Below, piece by piece: positions 1-11,954 of a stretch of 64,000 nucleotides of DNA. Made by a program: the position numbers and the translations under genes. Each line of letters opens with the position of its first letter. The stretch's first letter is position 1. Location of the stretch: contig NC_084897.1 of the NCBI RefSeq assembly GCF_958979055.1, positions 26,519,628 through 26,583,627 of the forward strand, written 5' to 3'. Origin of the DNA: Alnus glutinosa (Eukaryota; Streptophyta; Magnoliopsida; Fagales; Betulaceae). The notes beneath the pieces are model-generated. The model was not told where the DNA came from. It did not search any database and worked only from the letters and a program-made list of their open reading frames with translations.

Positions 1-426
1 TTGAGATTTTTAATCCTTGTGAGTTTTGAGCCAATCATTCTGTAGAAAGGGTAAATTTTCATGAAATCATACTTCTTTTGGATGCGCAGACATTATTTTG
101 TAGGTAGTCTCATTGTTCTTTCTCTTGGCTGAATGCTAAAAATTGATGTTTTTATGCCACATTTGAATTTGAAAAGTCATGAATATTGAAGAATTATGCA
201 AATCCTTGAGAGATGAAATTAGGCCATTTTTCTATACTTTGAGCATGAAATTTCTGTTCATCATGATTTATTGTCGCTAGTTACCTAGTTGAGCCTTACG
301 ATTAGCCTTTCTTTCTTAAACCATTTTCCAAAGTTTTTCAAGAATGAGGTCAATTAAGTTATTCCAATGAGGTGGTGTGTGATTAAAACAAACAAAAAAA
401 AAAACAAAAAGTAGAAAAGGAGTTTC

Positions 427-459
<33 letters not shown>

Positions 460-1181
460 AAGAAATTGGGGTTGACCAATGTTCAAGGGCAGAAGGTATA
501 TTTTGGAAAAGAAATAGTGTTTATCGGAGGAAGAGTGGAAAAAGGAAATTGATTAAAATGTCATAAGATGATGAAGTTCCAATTATTCTTGAAAACATTT
601 CTCACTTTTACCATTACCTTTTTGTTAGTTATTTCATTTCTCTTAACTCTACATTACGTCCCAATAAAAGTCCTTATTTGATCTCAAGGAATGCATGGTT
701 CAGAAATTTTCATGACTAATTATTGAGTGTGGAGTAAATTATTTTCAGCATCCTTTCATAAGACTACTTGTTCTTTCTTGATTAAGCAGTTTTCTTATGA
801 TCCATATGTGAGATATTTGATTTTTGCTTACCTTATTCCACTCACATATACTTGAAAGTGTTACACCTATTTCAGAGTGATTTCAATTGTTGAGTGTTAA
901 CACCGGTAAGGCTTGAATCAAAACATAATTATTTTGATAGAATTTCAAGGTCATGCAAATCTGAAATTGAGAGTGTGTTTATGCTGGCTGAAAATTCCAC
1001 TCACATTGAGTTATAAGAGCATCTGAAAATTCTTTGGTCGTTGTCAGTATTATGAATTTGGACTATTTTTTTGTGTTAATTGAAAAAAAAAAAAAAAAAA
1101 ATCCCTTTTCTTGAGTCTCTGCTTGTAATGCGTGTGAACTCGCTTGAATTGCTAGATACTAGCAATAAGCTGGTTGGGGGG
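1..1181 (+). mobile_element. LTR retrotransposon, 3' end of internal region (partial)
   Basis: This stretch has no coding potential. It contains purine-rich and A-rich runs around 390-470 and at 1082-1100. It ends in a G-rich tract (about 1171-1181) directly in front of an LTR-like sequence that begins with TG. That G-rich tract has the position and composition of the polypurine tract that primes plus-strand synthesis, so I infer that this is the 3' non-coding tail of an LTR retrotransposon whose body lies outside the window. No gag or pol fragment is visible, so the superfamily cannot be assigned. Confidence 0.5.
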
Positions 1182-2620
1182 TGTGATAATTGCTTAAAAG
1201 TGTATATTTTTTTCTATTAAAATAAGCATTGTCATATTGTGTTTTATTCTAATTCTTGCATTTTATATTTAATTGTGGAATATTGTTTAATGAGTAATGC
1301 TACACATCATCCCCTTGTCCTCATTTTGTCCCCCTAAAATTGATGTGGCTCTTAAAATCACCATTAAATTTTTGATATATCATTCTTGAATTTTGATCCA
1401 ATGGTGATTTTAAAAGCCACATCAATTTTGGGAGGACAAAAGGAGGATAAGGGGATGATGTGTAGCATTACTCTTGTTTAATTATTAAAGTTTAGCTTAA
1501 ATTAGTATTAATGCAATGAATTGTTATTTTGTAGAAGATCAAAAGAAAAGACGATAAATAAAAGAAGGAAAAAAAGAAAGGAAATTAAAGAAATAAAAGA
1601 TGGAAAGAAAGAAGGCGTAGACCTGGCAGCACCTATTCCTTCTATAACAAGAGAGACATGCATATTTTTATTTTTTTTAAGTGGCGTGCATCTCCTTCCA
1701 TACCTGGAGAACCGAATAGAAGACAAATTTCTTTCCAAAAGAGAATGAAGTACCAAAGATATTATTTCCTTTCCACACTTGGGCTGCGGTGCAATTAACG
1801 CAAGAAATTCAAATTCTTTCCAAATTAGAAGCATCGAAAAGACCTAGCAAGCTCTATAAATACCATGTTTTGCTCTTGCAAAAGAAAGGAGGAAGAGAAA
1901 AGCAAAGGAGCACAGAAGAGCATAGAGGCGCAGAGTTTGAATTTTTATTTTCTTTGTTTTTAATTTATGTTTAGTTCTTTGATTATGGAATTTATTTTCA
2001 TAAACATGAGTGGCTAAACCTCTAGCCAGGGTTAGATGTGAAGTCTAGTATTTTTATTGTGTGTTCTTGAGACCATGTTGTTTGTTCTTCATAGAAGAAT
2101 GATTAAATTTTGGGGATGATTTTTATTTGAGAGTAATTTAATGGGATAAGTTTATTTTGATTCCTTATGATTTTTATTTATATCAAATGCTTACTTTGTT
2201 TGATTTGATATGATTCGAAAATATATGGAATGCTTAATTTATTGTTTCATGTTTTTAAAATCAAATTCTTAATTAACCTATGTTTGATCTATTTTATATT
2301 TTTTTATGTCTCATGAATACGTAATAAAATTATACTAGGTGGATCCTTGAAACCCTAGTCTTTTCCAATATTATCTTCTAAATCAAATTTATTTATTTTA
2401 GTTTCATAGTTTATTTTTTAATTTAAATTATATTTCTCTGCTCCACTTTCAAGTGGAAACCAAAAACAAAATTTCTATTTTTTTATTTATTTTTCTTTCT
2501 GCATAATAATAAAAATTATTCTCTCGTATCTAATCATTCCTTGTGGATCGACCTCGGACTTACCGTGATTTATTCATTGTGAAAACCTACACTTGAGTTT
2601 GCACCCTTAGTGGTCCAACA
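1182..2620 (+). mobile_element. 3' LTR of an LTR retrotransposon, with a nested MITE
   Basis: It begins TGTGATAATTGC right after a polypurine-like tract and ends in TGGTCCAACA, giving TG...CA termini. Its sequence recurs in reverse complement at 9225-11200, for example around the motif near 1200-1260 and the end near 2540-2620. This shows that it is a repeat with defined ends. A TATA-like box (CTATAAATA, about 1853-1861) would be the LTR promoter. A 182-bp MITE at 1292-1473 interrupts it. The LTR is about 1.25 kb without the insertion. The 5' partner LTR is not in the window, so the target-site duplication cannot be tested. Confidence 0.65.
1292..1473. mobile_element. Mutator-type MITE with 9-bp target-site duplication
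   Basis: The 182-bp element starts GAGTAATGCTACACATCATC and ends in the reverse complement of that sequence, so the terminal inverted repeats are essentially perfect over about 30 bp. It is flanked by the 9-bp direct repeat TTGTTTAAT at 1283-1291 and 1474-1482. A 9-bp duplication is the hallmark of Mutator-like elements. There is no coding capacity. The element sits inside an LTR, so it inserted after the LTR did. A related element lies at 42182-42331. Confidence 0.85.
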
Positions 2621-3565
2621 CCCCCCTAATTTCATAAATATATATATATATATATATATATAAGGTTGGAAATTTATTTTTTTAAAAAAATAAAAATATA
2701 AGATAAAAAATGAAAATTTGGTCTACTGCCACTATCAAAAAAATTTGTTGGCCACTGGCCCCTGCCTGGCTCCGTCTTGCCACCATTATTTAATAACACT
2801 TTATTCACCAAACAATATTGTGTACGTCAATGAGTCTGTGAAGGGGCCTTTCAACTTATTAAAGATTGTTTGCTATTAATTAGTTTGTATTGCCATTAAT
2901 TAATTTTAATGAATTTGATTAGAGGTTGTTTAGTAGATTCAAGGGGCGGGGGTGACAGAGGACAAATGACCCCCTTCAGCCTTCGGCCACCTAAATTTTA
3001 ACGAGTCCAATTTTTGAATACGAGTATATAGTACTTTTCAGTAGCCCGAATTATGAAAAATAGCTGGATTATTTAACGAAACTTCATTTACTAAACAATA
3101 TTGCGTTAGTGGTGGACCTTTCAATTTCTTTTGTTTGTTTGCTATTAATTAATTTAAATGAATTTGATTGGATATTGTTGTTTGCTAAATAATGAAATCA
3201 TGAATATATATGGCTCCTCGGACTTTCATTTTTCCAAAAAACTTCAAGTTCTTCAACAAAAAGGCTTATTTTGAGAGAAGGAGAGAGCAAAGGCTATATA
3301 TATATATATTACCAAGTGTTTGAAGCATGCATGTTAATCTCCTTGCAACTAATATGTAATTTTTTATTGTTTGTACCATTTCAAATGTCCACTAATTCAT
3401 GCATACACATGCAAAGAGTTCCGTTAATTGTCTTAGGGTTGTGATACATGCATAACAAACAAACAATCTCAAAATACATTGAGGTGAGACCATCAATTAT
3501 TGAAAATAGATGCCATCAAGGATCGATTCGATCTGCAGCAACAAGTACAACGTACGTCATGTTGC
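2621..3565. other. Intergenic, AT-rich, with (TA)n and an imperfect direct repeat
   Basis: A TA dinucleotide run lies at about 2638-2662 and another short one at about 3295-3309. Two imperfect direct repeats of about 130 bp, near 2795-2940 and 3065-3190, share ACAATATTG, CTTTCAA and TTTGCTATTAATTA words in the same order. This is also the 3' flank of the strictosidine synthase-like gene on the minus strand and probably includes its 3' UTR. No other gene was seen. Confidence 0.5.
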
Positions 3566-6500
3566 TCATGTCGCAGGATATTGTTTGAGATTGAGGCGGA
3601 TAATATAGGGAGAGACAAAGGAGCCACAATACAAATGATCTCCTATCTTGATCCCAGTCGTAACTATTGGCAATCCAGGATCAAGGTAGTAGGCAGTAGG
3701 TTTTCCTGCCAAATCAACGGCCAGAACCCCGCCATTCTTCTCCATATTTGGTCTCCCAATGTACTTCTCCATGATTGCTATGCCCTTCCGAATGAAAGGG
3801 TATCTGAATGCTAGATGCCATGAAAGTGTAGGTTCCTGCACTCAGTTTTTGCACAAAAAGATACACATGAAATTGATGTTAGGACTTGGCTAGGAGCACT
3901 AAAATTCATCCACAAAAACCAACTTGCTTTTCTCTATTCCAAAATCAATAAAGTATAGAGATATTTTGTTTCAATCAACATTCCTAGCATCAACCGTAAA
4001 TGATTCTTATCACCATTGCCATTATATATGTGAATAACAAATACTAGCAAACAGTAGTATTTTTCTCATCCTCTCAGCTTAATTAATTCAGTCTAAATTA
4101 AGGATTCTTGGTTTTGGATTCTATTCAAATATGTTAGATTATATATGTACGGTCAAACCCTAACAACGAGATGCGGGAATGACGAGCATGTATAAGAAGG
4201 GGAGGATCCTTTCACCAGGTACCTATTTATGCGTACCTCCCTCTGTCAATTTGCATTTCTTCCTATCCTTTCTAATTTGAGTGTCAGAGTTGGTTTTGCC
4301 GGACCATCGTGAGACCTTTTTAACTCTTTTTCTAGTGGTTGGCAACTTGGCATGCGGTCACTAGTTTCAACAATACTATTAGGTTAACCATTGTACTGCT
4401 AGGTTAGCATGAATTCTATGTATATACTTTTCTCGGTGTAATTCAATATACAATCCTGTCATTCACAACATACTATCACTGATTCAAAAGCAGGAGCATC
4501 AGAAAGAAAGAACTGGTTTACCGTTGGGAATGCAATCCAGTAGTGGCCTTCTCCATCATATCGGATGTTGTCAGGCACGCCTGGTAGATAATCGACAAAC
4601 TTCTCTACTTTTCCTTTTTCCTTGCCTTGTATGATATATTTTCTACACCTTCTCCTGCATTATAAGTAACCCATTTGAGGAATCATCAAAACTTTGACAA
4701 ATGCGAAACCAAAACTAAACTAATTAAACTTTCATTAATAGCAAACATACACTGGGGTTTCACAGAAGATCACATAATTTTGATCGGGTGAGACTGCAAC
4801 ACCATTAGCAAAGAAAAGGTTGCGGACCAGCACCTTGGTCCTTCCGGTTGCAGGATCATAGCTCATAAGCCTGCCATGGGGCTTACCCTCCAAGTAGTCC
4901 CAAATGAACTCGCTTATGTTATATTTATATGAAGCATCTGTAAAATAAATCATGCCATTCTGTGCTACATCCACACCGTCTATCATTCCGAATTTTTGCC
5001 CCTCAGCCTTATCTGTCAATAGCTCCACCATACCTTCTGCCGTCACGTTCAGTAGACCCTGTTTACACTCCATTTTTCATTAATATAAATAATTATTAAT
5101 CATTGACCAAAAAATACTATAAACTACATTTTTAATTTATAACTATCTCACAATGTGAACATAATAATCGTAATCAGTCATTGATCTTTATTAAAAAAGA
5201 AAAAATTATATTCAAAAATTAGTTGAAGCTGTCATTTCTGAATTATAAGATAAAAATATAATACATAGCATTACCATTATAATTATTCTTTCTTAGACTC
5301 TTTAGTTTCTTTGAAAGTTGATCAAAAGCTAAATATTTTGGAGTTTCTCTTATGCATGATGGTTTTATCCATCATATTGGGTTATGGCCATCACTTGTTG
5401 CATTCTCACTCAACTTTAACCTTCATGATTTTTCTCCGGTGTAGAGAAGTGCAAGTTATCTGTCTAATTAATTTGAGTTTTTTTTTTTTGGTTGATATGC
5501 TTGTAGACGGTTCTATTTTCTGTTGTTACGCAAGTTGTTATATAAAAGAGTGTAATGCTTCAATAATATGCGAGTACTAACTGCTAAAAAAAGACAAAAG
5601 TCCCACCACCCAGGCAGAGGCTAGAAAAGCACCAAATAACTCTAGACATGGTTCACATCTTGTTGCTAGATGGCCGCTTAATTTTCACTTTGTGTTAGGA
5701 AGTATTCCCACTTTGTCTCCTTTACTTTCTTATGTATGTTTGAGCAGTGGCAAAGACCATCCTCCTTTACAATTTTCTCTTTCTCCGTTTTCCTAGGTAA
5801 AAAAAAACAACTACTCTAGACATACCACTGATAATGCTTATGATCATTGCATTCGCATCTCATGGTCTCACTCCCTTGCTTTTGTCATCATCTTGAAAGT
5901 TGAGACTAAGAAACAGACAGACGGGGCCTAATATAAATTTCTTTAATAGTGAGAGGACGATCGATGACGATGAGTTCAAAGAACGTGATCGATGCTCGGT
6001 TCGATCTTGATACTACCAATGGGTTAAAGTCCAAAAATGGTCCGGATTTCTTCTTCATCAGAATATTTCTTGCCTTGGAAAGTGATAAAATCGATCGTTG
6101 TGCTTTTTGAGTTTAATTATAAGATTAGTTTTTCCTTTATTTGCTGTCAGGACCATCTGTCACGTTCAAAAAAATCACATCATGGACAAAGTTGTCAACG
6201 TACAAAAGAAAACAAAATCAAGAGTTATCAAAAAAAAATCCTCTTCTCAGTGGTGTTGCGGTTCTCCTGCCCCCTGCCCCATTTCGGAAAACCCCACCTT
6301 GCAGATCGAGATGGTCCCGGGAATTGGGAGTCTATCGCAATCCACCCTCTCCAATCTCCATGCTCAGGTTGATTGCGCGGGATCTGATCACCAACGCGAC
6401 TACCTCCTCTCATCCAATAGAGAGTAGCTAGGCGCCGGCTACAAGCTAGAGTCCCCTACAACCAACCACAATATGGGAGGAGGTACGGTGGTCGATCGTT

Positions 6501-8146
6501 AGGGTGGGTTAGGGTTCCTCATCCGTCATCACCCACTCTCCGTGTTAGGGAGGTTACGACGAACCTTCCTTCACCCTCAATAATCCTCATGACCACTTTT
6601 GCGGGGCAAAACGTAAGTTAGGCGCACCTATTGGCGAATGAAAAGTCCCCTTGAATGAAGATGTACGTACTGGGGCCCTTCCAGGAAGAGAGAGGGTGGG
6701 TTGCAAGAGACTTTCGCGCGCCGGTAGATTGCTGAAGAATCTCAACAGTACTATTTGTGAAGAAGATTTTCTCTACCACGTGCTCTCCCATTCTTTCTTT
6801 CATTTGTTTTTTTCCTAACTTCTAATTAGAAAAAGATGCACATGTGACAACATTTGATGGATCTTATGTGACTTTTTTGTTTTTTTTTTTGTTTTTGTAT
6901 AAATAACAAATGGGGACAGAAAAACTAATCTAGCTTATATCTCATAATTAATGTCAAAGACTAATTTTATCACTTTTCAAAAGCTAATTAAGAAGCTTCT
7001 AAAAATGTTTTGGTAAGCATGAAATCATTTTTTGTTTTTTTATTGGAGAGAGTTTCCTTCAAATTAAGTTAAAATAAATTTCCTTTAATCTAGGCTATAA
7101 AATTATCATATGTTTTTTTGAACACATGAGACACATTCTTTTTTAATAACATTAATAGAGAGAGAAAAATATATTAAAAATGCATGTGTTTCTTATTTGC
7201 TATTAAAAGGGCATATATTTATCACGAATTAATAGATAGATGATAATTTTATGGATTAAATTTAAAAAAATTCTTCAAACCCATATTGAAAAAAACATAG
7301 GCTCATTTGGCAATACTTTCTAGGATAGTTATTTGCTTTTTAATAAAAAAAAAAAAAAAATGCATTAACAAACAACTTCAAACATATAACATTCACAAAC
7401 TATTTTATCATCATGTTATATCATACGCATAACCAAAAAGAAAAAACTTATTCTCAAAAGTTTTAACAAAACGAGAGTACCAAATTACTATCTAACTAGG
7501 CTCAATTCTATCAAAATATAAATTAAATTTATTTATTTTTATAATCTATTTTTTTTTTGGATAAGCTGTAATTTATTATAGTTTTAAAGATCATTTATTC
7601 CTATCAACGTAACTGGTGACTTCCCAAACTCAACTGAAACATGCACCCAGACCGGAGTGATGTGGCTACAAATATCAACAAGTCCGCGCATAGAGGGCCT
7701 ACCTTTGCGGCGTCGGCGACAATAAGTTCGTTGTTACGTCCAACAGCGATTCCCAAAGGTCTTCCGCCGGTGTTGATCCACTTGTGCACCACCGAGTCGT
7801 TCACCGTGACTCGGTTGATCCACCCGTCAGCACAGCCAGTGTAGAAGACTCCGGAGCTGGGATCATAAGCAATATCTTCTGGGCCGACCAAATGCCCAAA
7901 ACCCACGCGCTCAGATCCTTCTAGCATGCGACTGTTACGTGCCGGGGCGGCTATGACATGCCGAGTCAACTCGCCCGGGGGCAGAGGAGCCGGGTCGAAC
8001 GTGTCGAGTTGGTAGAGGATTGTTGCAGCGACAACGGGGACCAGTGCTGTAATAAGAAAAGTGAGGGGCCATGAGGTTTCTCTTTTGGAGATTACGTTAG
8101 ACGCGCTGTGTAGGGAAGCTGAGTCGGGGCTTTTTGACTCGGACAT
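3566..8146 (-). CDS. Strictosidine synthase-like (SSL) protein, adipocyte plasma membrane-associated protein type
   Basis: The four exons, in transcript order, are 8146-7703, 5058-4751, 4654-4522 and 3835-3566. All have GT-AG borders and matching phases, giving 384 aa. Residues about 26-47 form one hydrophobic signal-anchor helix. The rest shows the six-bladed beta-propeller pattern of the SSL family: [89 protein letters not shown]. Family members occur in the secretory pathway or vacuole. True strictosidine synthase joins tryptamine and secologanin, but most plant SSL proteins of this type have no known Pictet-Spengler activity and resemble animal APMAP. The substrate is therefore unknown, and I do not claim alkaloid synthesis. 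The start was chosen because it is the first ATG of the frame and is followed by a typical Ser-rich leader and anchor. Intron 1 is 2.6 kb and holds foreign repeats. Confidence 0.9.
5585..5930 (+). repeat. Diverged, interrupted copy of the SERAT upstream region (24145-24310)
   Basis: This block lies inside intron 1 of the SSL gene, on the opposite strand to its transcription. The first part (about 5585-5655) matches 24145-24205: both have GACAAAAGTCCCACCAC followed by CAG, AGGCTA and AAAAGCA words. The second part (about 5825-5925) matches 24215-24310: both have ATAATGCTTAT, CGCATCTC, CTTGCTTTT and CTTGAAAG.TGAGACTAA in the same order. The copy carries roughly 170 extra bp between the two parts. 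No serine acetyltransferase coding sequence follows it. Confidence 0.7.
6230..6800. other. GC-richer block in SSL intron 1, not recognised
   Basis: This stretch is clearly richer in G and C than the surrounding intron (for example around 6250-6330 and 6425-6560) and has several short overlapping open frames on both strands. None resembles a protein family I know. It may be a captured gene fragment or part of an old transposon. Confidence 0.3.
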
Positions 8147-9224
8147 GGTTGGGGACTTCAGTGACTCGCCGGTTTCAGGAAATGACGAGATATCATGAAT
8201 TCCGTGCTATTCATGGACTTAAGGAGAGCCATAAAATAAAAGTCAAATTCTGATCACGGATATTTATTACGAAAATGATTGACGTATTACGTGATTATTG
8301 TAATTTATAGTAAAAAATGTCGGCACTAACAAATTTGGTAATTTATAAAAATTAAAAATTAAAAAATGGTAAATAAATTTAATTTTTAATAATCCATCAA
8401 TTTGTACATAAAAAAAAAAAGATAAGTTTCTTAATCCATTAAGAGGCACATTTTAAACAAAAATCATACATTTTTTGGGAACTGATTGGTACGCTACAAC
8501 TAGTACACTTTTCTCCTCACATGAAGATAGGGTCTATGCACTAGACTCATCCTCATGTGAGGAAGAGGAGTGTACAAATTATACACATGTTAAAAAATGG
8601 CCATTTCCCATTTTTATTGAAAGGACAAAAATCATATCTTATCCACAGTTAATGTGCCTTGAGAATCTAACTGGTCAGTGGGAATTGTTCGCGATAACGT
8701 GACTCTGTGCGTGCAGTAGTTCATTAAATTGACCAAAAATTGGAAAATGGAGCGTCACTGCCTCAGGGATCTGTCCACGTTGTGATCTGACAATATTAAT
8801 AGATAGTAGTGGTGATAGAGAAGTATGCTGATTTCGGATGGATCAATGATCATGTTGCAGTGAAAACAGTACCGTTTTTCACTACAGCATGCCCTCCTAA
8901 TAATAAAAAATGTATTGAAACTTAAAAATTATAAATAATAATTATAATTAAAAGCTATTTGTATGGTTTTGAATTAGTTTGGGGTGGCCGAAACCGCTCT
9001 CAAAGGCTTCGGGAATGGCTCGGCCACCTCCATATCGACCGTAAGGGGTAGTTGAAAACACCCCCAGCCCTCGGGAGTGATTCGGCTACCCCAAAACCCA
9101 AACTTTTGTTTTTTTCTCTCTTTTTTTCGCCTTTTTGGGGTGGTTGGCCAAAAATGGAGTGGCTAGCGACCTCTTTTTTTTTTTTTTTTCTTTTTTTTAG
9201 TTTTTAATATTTTTTTTTGTTTTT
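8147..9224. other. 5' flank of the SSL gene, with a GGGGTGG/GGCCACC-rich repeat
   Basis: The first few hundred bases upstream of the SSL start should hold its promoter and 5' UTR, but I see no decisive TATA box. From about 8975 to 9170 there are repeated words of the GGGGTGGCCGAAACC / CTCGGCCACC kind that can pair with each other. They resemble common non-coding plant transposon sequence. A long T-rich run (about 9170-9224) leads into the solo LTR. Confidence 0.35.
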
Positions 9225-11200
9225 TGTTGGACTACAAAGAGTGTAAACCCAAGTATAGGTTTTCGCAAGTAATAATTCTCGGTAAGTACGAAATCGATCC
9301 ACAGGGAATGGTAGATATTAAGTTAAATTCTTATTATTGTGCAGAAAAGTAAATTGAATTGATTTTTTCACTAAAAAGTGAGCAATGGATAGATAATAAA
9401 CTAAAATAAAATTAATTAAACTAAATTAATAAAAAGAAAAATTAAAAGAAAACACTAAGACTTCAGGGATCTACCTAGCAATTTATTACATATTCTTGAG
9501 ACATAATATAAAATAGATCAAACATGGGTTGATTGAGAATTTGATTTCATAAACACGACACAATAAATTAAACATTCAATATATTTTCGAATCATATCAA
9601 ATCAAACAAAGTAAGCATTTTATATAAACAAAAATCATAAAATTACTATCAAATAAAAATCATCTCAAAATTTAATCATTAATCTATGAAGAACAAATAA
9701 CATAGTCTCCAATGATGGAGCTGGGGGGTAGCCAGTAGGGGTCATGGCCCCCTCCCCCCCCCAACTCCTTTGATTTTTTTTTCGTGAGGGGCAGCTAGAA
9801 GCTTCTAGTCGATGCTTTGCATCCTTGTTGCAAAAAACCAGAAATAAAGTAAAGAGATACAGCGAGGAGAAACATCAAGAAGAAAGTAGGGGTGGTTGGA
9901 GTGATCAAAACGAGGGCCTCCATGAAACTCCATATGCAGAAAAACACGAGAGAGAGAGAGAGAGAGAGTGGAAGATAAAACTTAGAAGGATCCTCTCCGC
10001 TTTTTCTTAAAGGTATGGAAACTTCAATCTGAAGAAGAGAAAAAAGAAGGGAAATTAAGCTGATAGAGTACACGTGTGCGAGCAATCTTTGAGTCCAACA
10101 CTGACATGTTATTCTTTATGCTTTGAGGGATATTTTAGATTTTTCCATTTTTATAAAAATTTAATGTTTTATATATTAATTTAATATTTAAATATAATAT
10201 ATTTTTCATTTATAATTTGGTCTCCCTATTTCAATACAATGATAAAAATAAAAAAAAAAAATTGGCCCCTCCCCATACCAATGGCTGGCTCTATCCCTGA
10301 TAGTCTCAATAATACATAATAAAAATACTAGGCTTCACCCCTAGCCTTAACTAAAGATTTAACCACTTATGTTTATGAAAATAAAAAATAACAAACAACA
10401 AAACCGGTTGAGAGCCTCCATAACTACCCTTCTCTGTTTCTTCTCCTCTCGCTTCTCTCCCTTTGGCTTCTCCTGCTTCCCTTTTTTTTGCACAAGCAAA
10501 ACATGATATATATATAGATTAATTTGCTAGGTCTTTCGATGCTGCACACATGCTTTCTTGATTCTTTCCTTGTTTAAGAATTATTGCAAGTTTGGCCCTT
10601 CATGGAAAACAAATCATGTATCTCGACAATTAATGCAGCGCATGACTTTTCCATGTCTCCATACATGTGTTGGTGAGTTATGCATGGAAAGAGCTGATTA
10701 GGCACTAATCCTTTCATGGAAGGAAATATGTGTGAGTTAGGTCCCCATAAATCTGTCAAGTAATGAAAGAAAATCAATTGCCTTGTTATGGAAAGAGATG
10801 CTTTTCTTATTTTTCATGTTTTGTTTTCTTCTACGTGGGCCTATGAATTTATTCTTTATTTCCTTGGTCCTCCACGCGTTTTTTTCATTCATTAATTTCC
10901 TTATTCCTTTTGCTTTACCTTCCATTTATTTTCACGGCTCGGCTCGGCTACTTTTTGTCCACTTCTTTCTTCTTTTCTTTTGGTCTTCTCTTTGGTCCCA
11001 CCAAGTGATCCAGCCGCTTGAAAGCCACAACCATTCCTACAAAAAGAAATACAATTCATTGCATTTATATCAATTTAAGCTTAAATTGAATAATTAAACA
11101 ATATTCCCCAATTAAGTATTAAATGCAAGAATTATGATAAAATATAGTATGATAATGCTTATTTTAATAGAGAAAATATGCACTTTTAAGCTATTATTAT
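9225..11200 (-). mobile_element. Solo LTR (minus strand), same family as 1182-2620, with a nested hAT element
   Basis: Read on the minus strand, this matches the 1182-2620 LTR along its length. Its left edge (TGTTGGACTACAAAGAGTG) corresponds to the LTR 3' end. The inner part shares the TTTGATTTGATATGATTCG region in reverse and the GCTAGGTCTTT.CGATGC motif. The right edge near 11180-11200 matches the LTR start, although the last bases have decayed. No polypurine tract or internal region is seen beyond either edge, so I read it as a solo LTR left by recombination. The flanks TTTTT/TTTTT could be a 5-bp duplication but are low complexity. A hAT element at 9710-10299 interrupts it. Confidence 0.65.
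9710..10299. mobile_element. Non-autonomous hAT-type element, 8-bp target-site duplication
   Basis: The 590-bp element begins CAATGATGGAGCTGG and ends CTGGCTCTATCCCTG, whose reverse complement CAGGGATAGAGCCAG is an imperfect copy of the start. It is flanked on both sides by ATAGTCTC (9702-9709 and 10300-10307), an exact 8-bp duplication as hAT transposases make. The uninterrupted LTR at 2065-2090 carries the corresponding empty site, which confirms the insertion. It contains a (GA)n run at about 9949-9968 and no transposase frame. Confidence 0.8.
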
Positions 11201-11954
11201 TTTTTATTAATTATTTTTTAAAGCAACATTTTTTAAGTGAAAAACGATGCCATTTAGTAGAAAACGATACAATTTTCCACTACAGCATGTAAGTGGTAGT
11301 TTTCACTACCGCATGCAAGCCAGATCCATTTCAAATTTGGACCCACGCAAATAAGTCAGTATCAATTGTGAAATTTGTGAGAACAAGAGAGATAAACGGT
11401 GTGTTTGGTAAATTTTTTGGTTGTGGTTTTGTATTTTAAATAATTAAAAAAAAATTGTTGATAATTTAAGCTTTTTTGTATGAAAAAGTGAAAAAAAAAA
11501 ATGTTAAAAAATAATTTATGTAATATAAAAAAAGTGAAATAATTGTTAAAATATTATTAATGTGATATAAAAAAATAAAATGTTTTGAAGCTAACTTTAA
11601 TTTCATGCGTTTCTTACATACTTTTTAACAGCTTAAAGAACACGTTACTTTAAGGGTTTGGTTTATACAAATTTTCAATAATAAATTTTTGTCCATATAA
11701 AAATTATACATTTAAAATTTATTATTTAGACTCTTGGAGCGACAACTTGGTAACATTGTAATGATTAATTATTTCTAGCCAATATTTTCAAACACGGTAT
11801 ATTATGTTTTCTTTTACCATGTTTCATATTTAATTATTTAATGTAAATCCAAAATCTTAAAAGGTAAAACCAATTAACATGTACATATAAATATTTTCTA
11901 TTGAATTATTTGATAGAATAGACCGTTTTAGATGGAGATTTGTTTTATACGAGA
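11201..11954. other. AT-rich intergenic DNA
   Basis: No coding region was seen. Short motifs around 11250-11325 (CACTACAGCATG and CACTACCGCATGC) resemble the sequence at about 8877-8892 on the other side of the solo LTR. This suggests an older repeat into which the LTR element inserted. Confidence 0.35.

Noticed and set aside
3566..8146. Calling the SSL gene a true strictosidine synthase with a role in alkaloid synthesis
   Set aside because: The sequence fits the general plant SSL/APMAP-like group. The alkaloid enzyme is restricted to certain families and nothing nearby suggests such a pathway.
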